Shown here: positions 11,571-22,660 of the stretch, one piece after another
How the letters are laid out: each line of letters starts with the position of its first letter
How positions within the stretch are numbered: position 1 is the first letter of the stretch
Origin: Vicia villosa
Taxonomy: Eukaryota > Streptophyta > Magnoliopsida > Fabales > Fabaceae
Direction of reading: 5' to 3'
Assembly: GCF_029867415.1 (NCBI RefSeq)
Contig: NW_026705911.1
Span: 248,001-312,000, forward strand
Length of the DNA: 64,000 bases
The notes under the pieces: generated by a model
Told to the model about the DNA's origin: nothing
What the model saw: only the letters and a program-made list of their open reading frames with translations
Databases searched by the model: none
Program-made: the position numbers and the translations under genes

Positions 11571-11822
11571 AGGATCCTTTATTTTCTTTATTTGTGCTTT
11601 ATCTTGTAAGCCCGAAAGAGGCAAAGAAAAAAAAAGAAGACAAAAGAAAAGAAAAAAGAAATAAATTGTTTGACTAATAAATGTTTGTTTCTCTCTTGTT
11701 TAAACAAATCTAAATTCTAAGATCCTTGAAAACATTGCATATACATCTCATTCATAAACATTGCATAACAGGTTCACATAACAGGTTTCTCATCTCCTCG
11801 CTGTTTATTTCAGTTAGAAGGG
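11571..11822 (+). other. Spacer between ORF1 and gag, possible small intron
   Basis: A purine-rich stretch (11622-11661) is followed by AT-rich sequence and TTTATTTCAG at 11804-11813, nine bases before the gag ATG. A donor-like TTGTAAGCC lies near 11604-11612. Together they look like a plant intron of about 200 bases, but splicing is not shown. Confidence 0.35.
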
Positions 11823-12079
11823 ATGGATTCCGAAACAAGCATCAAGAATCTCGAGGCACAAAACGCCCAAGTTCAGATAGCAATTCTGGAGCTAGCAAAG
11901 GGGCAACACGAACTGAAAGCCCTGATGACCAAGAAGAAAAAGAAGCCCAATGGATCTGTAGGTTTAAGCCACCTCGTGAGGAAAGTCAGAGTCCCAGCTA
12001 GGATGCCCAGAAAAGCACCAATCCCTGAAGTAGTCGGTGAAGGTGATCAAGAAGACAACCACAACAACCAAGGTTCTGC

Positions 12080-12116
<37 letters not shown>

Positions 12117-14015
12117 GATGAAGAAGATTATCACTCTGAAGACGAACAGGGTGATAACAAATACCAGCAGTTGGAAGAACGCATGAAAGCTATGGAGATA
12201 CAGAAAATACCTGGTTTAGACTTCAATGATCTTGGACTCGTCTCAGATATTGTTATCCCTCCAAAGTTCAAAGTTCCTGTCTTTGCAAAGTATGATGGAG
12301 TCTCTTGCCCAAAGCTGCATCTAAGGTCCTATGTGAGGAAGATACTACCTCATACGGCAGATAACAAATTGTGGATTCATTTCTTCCAAGAAAGTCTGTC
12401 GGGTACTCAACTCGAGTGGTACTATCAACTGGAAAGTGCAAAAGTTCACACTTGGGAAGATTTGGCTGCTGCCTTCTACAAACAGTATCAATACAACGCT
12501 AACCTTGCACCAACCCGTACTCAACTACGAGGCATGACTATGGCACCAAAAGAAAGTTTCAAAGAGTATGCACAAAAATGGAGAGATCTAGCTGGAAAGG
12601 TTCAACTACCCTTATCTGATCGCGAGCTGGTCGACATGTTCATGGGCACTTTAACTGGCCCTTTCTACAGTCATCTGCTAGGAAGCTCATCGTTAGGTTT
12701 CACTGACATGATATTAACTGGAGAGCGTGTTGAAAGCGGCATTCAAAGTGGAAAAATTCAAGTAGGATCCTCCTCTGGTACTACAAAGAGGCCCATCAGT
12801 GGGAGAAATCAAGTCAATACAGTGCACAGTCAGAAAAGTCGCAAAAGTGAGCATCACCAATCTGTAGGGGCTGTTCTGATCTCTGCATCTGCACCTCAAA
12901 AAGATCAACCGCCGAAGTATACGCGTTGACCAGATGCACCGAGAAGAAACTTCACCAGAATCAATATGCCAATCTCTCAAGCATTGCAACACTTGTTAAA
13001 AGCAAATATGATTACATTGAAAGATCCTCCGAAGAATGTCAACACTTCCTCTCCTAGTTATCGCCCCGACGCAACATGTGCATACCATTCCAACTGTCCT
13101 GGACATGACGCAGATCACTGTTGGGCCCTGAAAAATAAAATCCAAGACATGATAGATGCTGGGGAAATTGAATTCGATCCTCCAGAGACTCCAAATGTTA
13201 TCACTGTGCCTATGCCAAAACACGACAAGACCGTTAATGCTATCATGGACACTGTTTATATCTATGATGTGAGAGAGCTGTCAACTCCGCTCCTTGAAGT
13301 CAAAAGAAAGCTAATACAAGCTGGTTGATTTCCAGGATGTGACCCTGATTGCTTTTATTGTGCACACCTACCCAATGGTTGTGAGAATCTGAAAAGAGGA
13401 ATTCAAAAGTGGATGGATCGTCGTATCATTATGTTTGAGAAACTTCCTTCTATAGATAATTTGTGCGAAGTTTTTTCAAATGGGATGAAGATAGAGGACG
13501 TCTCAGTGGTTTCTAACATGCCATTAAAAATCCCTATCAAGGTTCCCTTCAAGATTTCTGCTACACCCAGAATGGCATATGTAATCATCACCAGTCCGGC
13601 TCCATTTCCATATTCCTCAGACAAAGCTGTCCCGTGGAGTTATGACGCTAGTGTTTATGTTCATGGAGTTAAACAAGACACCTTGACTGAAGAGGCCGTG
13701 AATTTTACTAATCTAGTTGTTGATAATATTGTGGGGACTAGTAAGATTACAAGAAGTGGAAGGATCTTTTCACCAGAAATTTCTCCAAATGTTGCTACTA
13801 ATCCAGTCCAGGTTCCAGTTCCTAATCAAAATATCAACGCTCGAGGTAAAGAGCCACTAGTTGAACCAGTTCAAGTACTTATTGAAGTCACTGTTGAAGA
13901 TCCGTCAAGGCAAGAAATGGAGGAAATATTAAAAATCATCTGCAAAAGTGATTACAATATTGTCGAACAACTGGGGCACACTACTTCAAAGATTTCAATG
14001 CTGTCTCTGCTGAAG
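11823..14015 (+). pseudogene. Ogre gag, extending toward protease; two stops and a 3' deletion
   Basis: A single frame runs 11823-14015, broken by TGA at 12927-12929 and TGA at 13326-13328. Gag forms the particle that packages element RNA. In order: a coiled N-terminus (METSI-type helix starting MDSETSIKNLEAQ), an SL-repeat from a CT microsatellite, an acidic stretch, the gag core (residues about 157-310, with KLWIHFFQESLSGTQLEWYY and FMGTLTGPFYSHLLG), then a zinc-knuckle variant CAYHSNCPGHDADHC (C-x5-C-x2-H-x4-C, near 13078-13122), a second Cys cluster FPGCDPDCFYCAHLPNGC near 13333, and the pre-protease segment ending KISMLSLL. The protease itself is gone: at about 14015 the frame runs into LTR sequence. 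Confidence 0.85.
12084..12114 (+). repeat. CT microsatellite inside gag
   Basis: (CT)n of about 31 bases, translated in frame as alternating Ser-Leu. Confidence 0.95.
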
Positions 14016-16412
14016 TATTACATTTAAAATTAAATTAAAAAAGAAATGGTTCAAGACAATTATCCAAAGCTTTTGTCCTTAGCTTGAGTCACCAAGATGG
14101 CTTAACTTCTGCAGCATAGAGATGTACAGCAGGCCTAGAGCAAGAGGGTGAAGAAAAATGAAGCCATGGCCAAAGAATTCAAAGCTTTTTATATTAAAAA
14201 ATTCAAAAGTTCAAAAGCAATCAATAATTGTTAGCTTAAGTTTGCAGCACTCTTGTTGTTCATAAATAGCTTAGCATACTTCAGTAAGAAAAGAGAGACA
14301 AATTCAGAACAAAACACATGCTTATATCACTCTTGTAGAAACTTGAAATTTTCAAAGAAATTCAAATTTTGAATTTTTAGTTTAAGCTAATTTCCAGTCC
14401 AAATAATTATCTAAACACGATCCTCAAACATCCCTGAACTTATTCCAATCATTATCATCAATCAAAACACCCAAAATCGAGTAATACATGCCACGGTTTG
14501 GTCTCACTCAAACTCAAATTTGTTTTCATATTTTCACTCATTATTAACATGTTTTGATTGCATATTATGACTCACATGATTGTTTGGAACGTATCTGGGT
14601 TGTTCTTGTTGAGTTTTGAAGCAGGAATCGGTATATGCCATGTTAGGGTTTTAAGTTCTTGAAATTAGGGATTCCATGTAGAAGTAATTTCAAGCCAATT
14701 AATAGATCCATTGGACTCGTGAGGTGATTTATAGTCGATCTAGGCTGCTTGTAGTCGTTTATTGTTGTTGATTTTCAGGTTTTAATGGCAAGGAGCTATG
14801 GCTACGTCTGAAAACCGTCACTATAGCCTATAGCAACGCTTGTCTGTAGCTATAGGGTTGTTGCAGGGTTTAAACGACGGAGGAGGGAAGAAGATGATTA
14901 GGTGTCCCCACCCCATTGGCTAAAAAACGCGCGTGTGTATTTTTTAAATCCAGCCAGATTCTGTGCTTGCCATCCACGCATATGCCATGTGACCTCAACA
15001 TCTGAGCCACACGATCATCCTGCCAGCTCATCCAACGCGCCTGAACATGCATCCATATCATATACCCTCCTATCAGCCACACCAGATCATATATTTAATA
15101 TATTTTCTATTTTATTTGATTTTCCTTGTAAAATTAATTTAAAATAGTTTTAAAAATCAAAAAATTATATAAAAAATATTTTTAGAGTGATAAAATAATA
15201 TATTATTTTTTGACATAAAAATATGTTATTTTTCTTCATAATTAAAATATTTTGTTTAATTAATTAGAATTTATATATTTATCTTTTAATTAATTTTTAA
15301 CCTATAAAAAAATACCAAAAAAAATATTTTATTTTTATTAAAATTAGTTTATATATTATAAAATAATTTTGTACATATTTAGAATATTTTTCTCTTTAAG
15401 TTAAATTTATGTGTATAATTATTTGTATAATTATATGTTAATTAGCTTAATAATCTCCAAATTAATTCCAAAAAATCAAACAAAAAATTAATTTTATTTT
15501 AAAATTAATTAACAAACAACTTGGACATATTTTAGACTTAATTTTTTAGGTTTAAATTTTATTTCTAATTCCTAACCTTTTAATTAAATTAATTATGCAT
15601 TAACTTTAATTAAAATCAACCATCCAAAAATCCAAATAATATTTTCCTTTTATCTTAAAATATCTGAAATATCTGAAATATCTGAAAATATCTGAAATAT
15701 CTGAAAATAATTTCACTAATTTCAAAGACAAAAATATCTGAAAATAAAACACAATCACACTTGCACCTCTTAGTGTAATCTCTCTGTTACTCTTTTCAAA
15801 ATTAATTCTACTGTTTCAAAAGCGATTCAAATAATTTCTTTCTGTATCCAGTCAAAGAAAATTTTCTAAAAGAAATAAGAAAAGGACCTTACGAACTTAA
15901 GGTAGATCTCCTAATTGCTTTCTCAATCAAAGACAACAAAAGCTTTTTCACATATCACTGTTTTTCCAAAACAAAACTTTCAAAAAGACAACACTTTGTA
16001 TATATCCGAACAAGGATCATTACGAAGTTAAAAATCTTTTTTTCAAACCATCAAACATCTTTCGAAAGATAAAACACTTTGTATACATCCGCACAAGGAT
16101 CATTACAAAGTTAATTCTTTACAAAAGTATTTAAAACCACATACAAGCATTTCAAAGCAAGACAAACGATTCAAACAAGTGAGCTAAGAAATTAAGAGCC
16201 CATGGATAACCATGGATACAAAGGGGTGCTAACACCTTCCCTTTGTATAACCTACCCCCGAACCCAAAATCTCTTTAAGGTCTTTTTCTATTTCTTTTAT
16301 AAACCTTTCCTTAATTGGATAAAATAAAAGTCGGTGGCGACTCTCTGATTTTCACAACTCAAAATAAAAAGAAGAGTCAGTTCGTATCCCACGAAAAAAA
16401 CCGAGGACGACA
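14016..16412 (+). repeat. 3' LTR of the Ogre-type element, 5'-truncated
   Basis: It matches 7006-9530 of the 5' LTR and lacks the first part. It also has a replacement: where the 5' LTR has about 190 bases (about 8645-8835), this copy has a short run of ATATCTGAA repeats. The end GACGACA is shared, followed by GCATT and the Sirevirus LTR. Confidence 0.88.
15658..15710 (+). repeat. ATATCTGAA tandem repeat in the 3' LTR
   Basis: Five or six copies of a 9-10 base unit replace a segment present in the 5' LTR. A single copy occurs in both LTRs just downstream (AAATATCTGAAAAT), the likely seed of the expansion. Confidence 0.85.
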
Positions 16413-16417
16413 GCATT

Positions 16418-16515
16418 AAATGCTCCCAACGGTCATCTTCTCAAAACGCCTATATATAGAAGTTCTGATGAGAAGCTGAATACACAACTCTTGCGCAAAA
16501 ATACATTAACGCTGT
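16418..16515 (+). repeat. Sirevirus 3' LTR, segment 2 of 4, with TATA box
   Basis: This continues the LTR and includes the core promoter TATATATA at 16451-16458, then the presumed start of R. It ends in GCTGT (16511-16515), the left TSD of the solo LTR that interrupts it. Confidence 0.8.
16451..16458 (+). promoter_or_regulatory. TATA box of the Sirevirus LTR
   Basis: GCCTATATATAGAAG is at about LTR position 503 of 986 once the insertions are removed, a sensible U3/R position. Confidence 0.65.
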
Positions 16516-16783
16516 TGTCATACCCCAATTTTTGACCCTAAGATCATATATCATTTATATCCCAATCATTAATCAAGAGCTTCACTTGGAAGTTTTGTTT
16601 GTGGTGTTGCACTCACCTCATCAATAAGAGGGACCGTCAAGCACCAATGATTGTTTATCTTGTATGCATATTATACTAACCCAAATACCAAAAATATTGC
16701 TTTGTTTCTTTATAGGCTTTTGTTTTGTAGGTACCAAGCCAAGACATGCAATAAACAAAGCATTTTCCACATTTTGGACTGAT

Positions 16784-16963
16784 GAAATCGATTTCCCTCT
16801 TGGGTAAGTCGATTTCCCTACAGCAATTTTCAACAAAATCACATTTTGGACAGCATGAAATCGATTTCCCTCCTGGGCAAATCGATTTCCCTAGTGTATT
16901 TTGCGCCAAATTCTCTTCTGGAACAGAGTGAAATCGATTTCACTCCTGGGGGAAATTGATTTC
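16784..16963 (+). repeat. Paired-palindrome array 1 (GAAATCGATTTC), upstream of TATA
   Basis: Six copies of the 12-bp palindrome or near-palindrome. Their ATCGAT centres begin at 16787, 16808, 16860, 16881, 16933 and 16955, so spacings are 21, 52, 21, 52, 22 and the pair period is 73. Variants: GTCGAT in copy 2, ATTGAT in copy 6. Confidence 0.95.
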
Positions 16964-17205
16964 CTTAAGGAGAAATTCAAAAAAAATAGAGAGGGAAGCT
17001 TGATTTGATTTTGGCACCTATTTTCTTTGACCATTTTTTTCATTATACCAATTTTCCACCTCACTAAAATAATTCCCTTCATTAATTCCATTTTAACCTC
17101 ATTTTACCATTTTTTACCATTTAAATGCCACTTTAATCACCAATTAAACACAAGTTAATAAACTAAGAGCAAATGACCAAATTGCCACTACTCTTGCTCT
17201 CATCC

Positions 17206-17213
17206 TATAAATA
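17206..17213 (+). promoter_or_regulatory. TATA box of the 3.4 kb solo LTR
   Basis: CCTATAAATAGAGG is about 690 bases from the LTR start. The same CCTATAAATAGAGG block is the TATA region of the minus-strand solo LTR at 24755-24766. Confidence 0.75.
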
Positions 17214-17662
17214 GAGGCCACTACTCTCTTATTTCTCAAGCTTGGAGAGCCAAAAAATTGATTGCAAATTCATTTCTCACCCTTTCCAAAACCCTCACCC
17301 AAAGTTCATTTTCATAAGATTAGTGAGATTCACATTGAGTCTTGCTAATTTCGAACTAAACCTCCTACATTTCTCTCTTTTCTTTGGTTGTTCATCTCCA
17401 AATTTGAAGGATCTATACACTTTGTGCTTGCTCTTGAAGCTACTCCAAGACTTTTGTTCAAGAAGTGGTAATTTGCTAGATCCATGATGTAGATCTTTAT
17501 TGCTTGTGTTCAATGCATCTTTGATGCTATATTGATGATATTTGCTGGTTTTGTGATGGAAATTTCGTGCTCAAGTTGATGTGTGATCATAAGGTGTTTG
17601 TATATTTGTTCAAATCAAGTTTCATGCCTTTAAATGATGTTTTTGCTGAAATTTACACTAAT

Positions 17663-17769
17663 GAAATCGATTTCCTTAAGGCTGAAATTGATTTCCTGCT
17701 GAACGTAACTTGTTTTTTTTGAAAACTGCACTATGGAAATCGATTTCCCCCTGCATGAAATCGATTTCC
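17663..17769 (+). repeat. Paired-palindrome array 2 (GAAATCGATTTC), downstream of TATA
   Basis: Four further copies with centres at 17666, 17687, 17739 and 17760: spacings 21, 52, 21, the same 73-bp pair period as the upstream array. Copy 2 is ATTGAT. Confidence 0.95.
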
Positions 17770-17820
17770 TGCTGGCAGAATGTGTTTTTTGGCCTTTTTT
17801 ATGCTTGTTTTGGCTTCCTT

Positions 17821-18053
17821 CTTCCTCCATTTCATTAATATCATTGGATCTAGGATGTTGATAGGTTTGAAAGGACCAAATCCATAATATTAGATGAATG
17901 ATATTAATGATAGTGTGAGTTGATTATCTTTTGTGAATTTTATTCTTCTTCCTCCATTTCATTAATATCATTGGATCTAGGATGTTGATAGGTTTGAAAG
18001 GACCAAATCCATAATATTAGATGAATGATATTAATGATAGTGTGAGTTGACTT
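17821..18053 (+). repeat. 127-bp tandem duplication in the solo LTR
   Basis: The stretch from CTTCCTCCATTTCATTAAT to GATAGTGTGAGTTGA is present twice with a 127-base offset and is nearly identical, so it is recent. Confidence 0.9.
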
Positions 18054-19909
18054 TACTTTATGCATTTTATCTTCTTCTTCTCCTTTTTTTTCTTTTGATC
18101 GATGAAAGTCTTAACACTTTGAGAATTCTTATGGATTCTTAGTAAAGGTTAGATCGTTACCTATTTTCTTTTCGTGCGGTATTGCTTTCGGAGAATGATC
18201 TACATATCATTTCTCTCGCATGCATTAGCACATAAAGTTTTGACCGGCCTCGTTGTAGGGTGATTTCTACATAAATCACTTGGCGATCTGCTTAACATAG
18301 CACAATATTTCGTGTCCCGAACAAAAAAGATCAAATATGGAAGAGAATTGTATGCGGTTGATTTAAGACTTATGGAAATTTATCGTGTAGTCGCTATGAT
18401 TTTATCAAGCTTCTGATAAAGTTCCATTGAATTTAAATCCGAGAACATCCTTCACTCACCATCGATCTTTACTACTAACTTTGATAACATACTTGACAAG
18501 TTTCAAGATGGTTATCTTTAACATCTAACAACTAACTTTAATTTCCGCACTTTATTATACCGCTCTTTATATTTCTCGCTTTATCGCTTTATTTTATCAT
18601 TTCATCATATTTACATTCCGCTATTTTTTCTTTGTCCATTTGGACGTTTATGTTTCCGCTATTTTCTCTTTGTCCACTTGGACCATACTTTACTTTTATG
18701 CTAAAACACTAATAATCAACCAAAATCTAAAAAACACATAAGGTTCTCTTTCGGACTATTGGTTACTATCCTGAGCATTTTGGAGATTCGGACTTATGGA
18801 CTTAGGACCTCTGAACTTTCATTCTGTTATTACTTTGTGATTGTTCTGTCTGTCTGGCATTGGATTGTTGTCTGTTTATGTGTGCAGGTATTTCCTTGAA
18901 AGCCCTTGATGGTTAATTCCAAGGCATTGAGATAAGGATTTTACCCGAAAACAGCCGTTACTCTGCCCGATTTTTGTCAGAATTTTAATATGCTTAATGC
19001 AAAGTGGTGCTAAGACAATAAGTTCATCTGGATCCCCAAGTGATAATGTTGGTTTAGTATTGATATTCCAAAGGATGGGAAATCTACCTTGACTCATAAT
19101 GTCAAGTGTTGGCTTCTTCTTCGGTTAGACCGTTCTTTTCCTTAGCTTTTATTTTACGCAACAGGATAGCCTCTTCATCTCCTCCCACTTCTTAAATTTT
19201 CAAAATCTTCTCCCTTTTTCAAAAACCTTCTTATGTTTGCAAATATTTTCAAAACCTTTTTTCTTAAAAAATATCTTTTGCCCTTAGTGGCCTCTTTTCT
19301 TCAAAAGTTTAGACACTGTTAATTGTCGGAACGAGTGGTTATACCCCACGATTTTGAAATTGATTGATATAATGAGATCTTTTCCGCGTGAGAGAGCTAG
19401 TGGCATACTCGTCGATTTTATCCGAGTTGGAGCCCTTCTTTCATTTGCGAAGCAAAGAACTCATTTGTTCTCATGCTCAAGATCAATGGCTGTGTATTTC
19501 TCTCCGACGACGATAAAGTGTTTATTCGTTTTAAAAACGTTTTTCCCTTTAAGCGGAACTACATTAGCTCTGACTTCTCCATTGCACCGAGGAGGTATGT
19601 AGGCACAAAGCTTAACGCTTTGCCGAGCTTATTTTAAAAATAAAACAAACCGTTTTTTAGCACACACGACACAGATTTTCAAAAAGGTTCTTGTGGAGTA
19701 CCACAGATATGAGGGGTGCTTAAAACCTTCCCCTCATATAATCAACACCCGAACCTGAGTTCTCTTTCTTGTTTTAAAAACAAAACTTTGGGTTTTTCGT
19801 ACTTTTCCCTTTTCCTTTGAAAAAATAAAGCGCGGTGGCGATTTCAAATGAAATATTGATTCGAGTCAATCCCATGGCTTCGATATCAGATTTTCCCCGC
19901 TACAGCTGT

Positions 19910-19982
19910 CAAATTCAAAAGCTCTAAAACTTCATCTTCAACCTCACTACTCTTGTAATATCTTAGTGAGATTTAAGCTTAG
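19910..19982 (+). repeat. Sirevirus 3' LTR, segment 3 of 4
   Basis: This 73-base piece lies between the right TSD of the solo LTR (GCTGT 19905-19909) and the left TSD of the large minus-strand array (CTTAG 19978-19982). Confidence 0.8.
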
Positions 19983-21394
19983 TGTAGCAACCTGCCCTAA
20001 AAATATAGATTTTAGAGTCGCCACCTATTCTGAAGGGCGAATAGGAAACCCTACGCAGTTAAGAAATCTGGGTAAGTTATTATAATCAGGTCGAGGGAAG
20101 GTGTTAGGCACCCTTAACCCTTTCCTATTGGCTTTGAATCTAAGGTAACAGTTTATGGCTAAAAGTTAAGGTTAATAGCTAAAGAAGTGAATAGGGGAAA
20201 AATTGAGATTTTTAGGAAGGGGACTCGCCTTGGTTATCCAAGTGCCTACGTATCTCCTTAGGGAGAATCAGAGTCAACGTAGTTCGGGCACAAGGTTGTA
20301 CGCCTTAGAATTTGATATGAATGTGTTGACGGTATTTAGAATTACCGTTTCGCAGTTTTGAAAAGGTATTTTGAATTACCTTTGTAGTATTGAAGAGATG
20401 AAAATCTGTGGTTTGTGGTTTGATGTGTTTTAGGTTTGGGCGTACAACCCTGATTTTATATGTCACCGTTAGATGCGATGATCAATAGATTTGATCAGTA
20501 TAGCTAACGGATTAAGGGGGCATTGCTGGTTACTCAGATCGATAGGTTCGATCGTCGCGGTCAGCAAATTAAATGTATTTTAATTTGATAATTAAAATTA
20601 ATTGTCATTTTATTATTTTATCTCTCGTCTAGTGCGACTAATAGCTTTATTCGGATCGAGGAGAGAATTAATCGAAGGTTAATGTTTCGCCAAAGGGGCA
20701 ATGGGATCGGGCAAACCCTAGTGCATATGACCTTTCTAGAATTTTTGTGATTATAATAATTAAAAACTAATTAAATCGAATAATCGACATAATCGGGCAA
20801 ATCCTAAATCCTAATTTAATTACATGTAATCCTAATTTAGATAAATTATATACACTAAAATATATTAATGTAATTAAACATTTATATAAATAAAATATAA
20901 ATAACATATATAAAAAAAATAAAGGAAACCTGGGCTGAGATCCTGTGTGTTGGCTCCCTGGGTGTCCATTGTGAATCCTCAACTTTGGGTACGTTAGATC
21001 CAGATGGCAGGAGATCCTGTGGCTGGCAACGAGTGTGCATGGTGTGCCACGTATGGGATGGGGCGCTGGATCCGGGAACATGTTATTCACAAAAAAATAT
21101 TGGAACCTGAGGATCGAACAACTTCCCTCATGATTCTACATCTCCCCTCCTTACCACATAGGCTGCGTTAGTCATTCATTTAAATGATACATAATAATTG
21201 ATAAATACCAATATAAGTTATGAATGGTTGAATCAAACAAAACACCAGACGTGGGCCCCCCATCCATCTGCGCGAACCAATAGAGAAGAGAGAGAGAGAG
21301 AGCTTTCTTCGTTGACCCACCAATCACGTTTTCACACGCCTGGAGGGAGACAGAGCGCCCTTTGACCATCCATTAAGAGGATGCCACGCGTGAC
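19983..21394 (-). repeat. LTR C of the array, part 1 (LTR 3' side)
   Basis: Matches LTR B from 31214 on. It is interrupted after GTGAC (21390-21394) by a solo LTR and carries the B-box-like GGATCGAAC at 21111-21119. Confidence 0.9.
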
Positions 21395-22077
21395 TGTCGC
21401 GGGCGAAAAATCGTTGTTTTTTCTAAATGAGACACCTGATGCCTTCTTTGGGCTCGAGTGCTCAAAAAATGATTTTTCTTTTGTACGGACCAAACTTTTT
21501 ATTGTTTCCAAAAGAGGAAAAGGAAAAAAGCTGCAATAACCTAAAAGTGGGGGGAGAGATCTTGGGTAAGAGGGTTGGTTATACGAAGGGAAGGTATTAG
21601 CACCCAACGTATCTATAGTACTCTATAGGTTTCTTTGCTTTGTTTATTCCATTCTTGTTATGGTGGAGGTTTTTGTGAGAAAGAGGTGGGACCTAAGGTG
21701 TTTGTTTGATTATGCTCGCAAAGATCATCGCAATCCTCTGCATACATATCCCTTAGAGGGAATCAGAGCATCTGTAGCTCGGGTCTACGGGTGCTAAGGT
21801 TTGAAGTGGTTTGAGAGAGAAGTTTTGCTCGCCAAGGATACGACCTTGTGCCTACGTATTCTCAAAGGGATGTTGAGAAAGTCAGAGCAATCGTAGTTCC
21901 CACTTATGCTAGTGGAAGCAAAGGAAAAGAGACAAATGTCATCTAAATGTTCGATGTATCTAATCTATATCATCACATACATCTGTTTGTTTTTGTTTGA
22001 AAATCTTTTCATTATAAGCCCGGGGCCATGCCACTTAGGGTGCTTAGAATGATAAAGATGTTTTTGTTTGTTTAACC

Positions 22078-22262
22078 AGCCTTGTGGCAAAAACTTTCAA
22101 TGAAGTCAGCCTTGTGACAAAAAGTTTTGATTAATCAGCCAGCCTTGTGGCAAAAGTTTCAATGAAGTCAGCCTTGTGACAAAAACTTTGATTAATCATC
22201 CAGTACGGTGGTAAAACAGTTTGATTGATTAGCCAGCCTTGTGGCAAAAAAAGTTTGATTGA
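22078..22262. repeat. CAGCCTTGTGGCAAAA tandem repeats
   Basis: The motif CAGCCTTGTG occurs near 22078, 22107, 22140, 22169 and 22233 (a diverged copy near 22201), alternating 29 and 33 bases: a dimeric unit of about 62 bases. Confidence 0.85.
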
Positions 22263-22400
22263 TTGATTGATTGATTGTTTGATTGTTTGTGATGATATAG
22301 ATGAGATACTCCTATCATAGAGATGATAAATGTCTAATCTCCTAGGGTATTTGATTTGGATATTGGGGATGCTTATAAGAAGCCCGTGGGTCCTTGTACG

Positions 22401-22660
22401 AAGCCCAAGAGGAGGCTATCCGAGGGTCCTTGCATTGTAAGCCCAAGAGGAGGCTATGGGAGGGACAATCCAGGGTCCTTGCATTGTAAGCCCAAGAGGA
22501 GGCTATGGGAGGGACACTCGTTTGTACAAAGCCCAAGGGGAGGCATGGTATAGTTGGTTTGAGCTCTTAGAGCGATTTCACCGGGAAACCATACTCTATG
22601 TCCTAACCTAAACTAGGGAGATTCTTTGCACGAAGCCCAATAGGAGGCTATGGGGAACCT
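22401..22660. repeat. AAGCCCAAGAGGAGGCTATGG repeats
   Basis: Five imperfect copies at irregular 38-105 base spacing. The unit can fold: AAGCCC pairs weakly with GGCT. Short ORFs across it in both strands come only from the repetition. Confidence 0.8.

Larger units (their letters stand above)
5067..16412 (+). mobile_element. Ogre/Tat-type Ty3/gypsy retrotransposon, internally deleted
   Basis: Order: 5' LTR (5067-9530), PBS, leader, ORF1, gag remnant, truncated 3' LTR (14016-16412). The extra ORF before gag, the very long LTR and the gag motifs are hallmarks of the Ogre branch of Tat elements. Protease, RT, RNase H and integrase are all missing: gag joins the 3' LTR directly. Flanks are GCAAT and GCATT, a TSD with one mismatch, so the left end is tentative; the right end (16412) is firm because both LTR copies end there. 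Confidence 0.82.
16516..19904 (+). mobile_element. Ty3/gypsy-type solo LTR, 3389 bp
   Basis: TGTCATACCCC at the start and CGCTACA at the end, flanked by a perfect TSD GCTGT (16511-16515, 19905-19909). No internal sequence, PBS or PPT: a product of LTR-LTR recombination. The 3' part shows the Tat-like style (GGTGGCGATTTC near the end, and a cttcccctcatat-type stretch near 19727). The TATA box is at 17206. It carries two arrays of paired palindromes and a 127-bp tandem duplication. No convincing ORF. Confidence 0.92.

Noticed and set aside
17568..17616. Possible A/B boxes in the 3.4 kb solo LTR
   Set aside because: The B box GTTCAAATC fits, but the A box has two mismatches, the gap is 28 rather than 33-34, and it lies only about 0.4 kb after the TATA box.
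16784..17769. CRISPR-like look of the short spaced repeats (also 61063-61350)
   Set aside because: Plant nuclear retrotransposon context, 12-bp palindromic repeats with alternating spacing, no cas genes.
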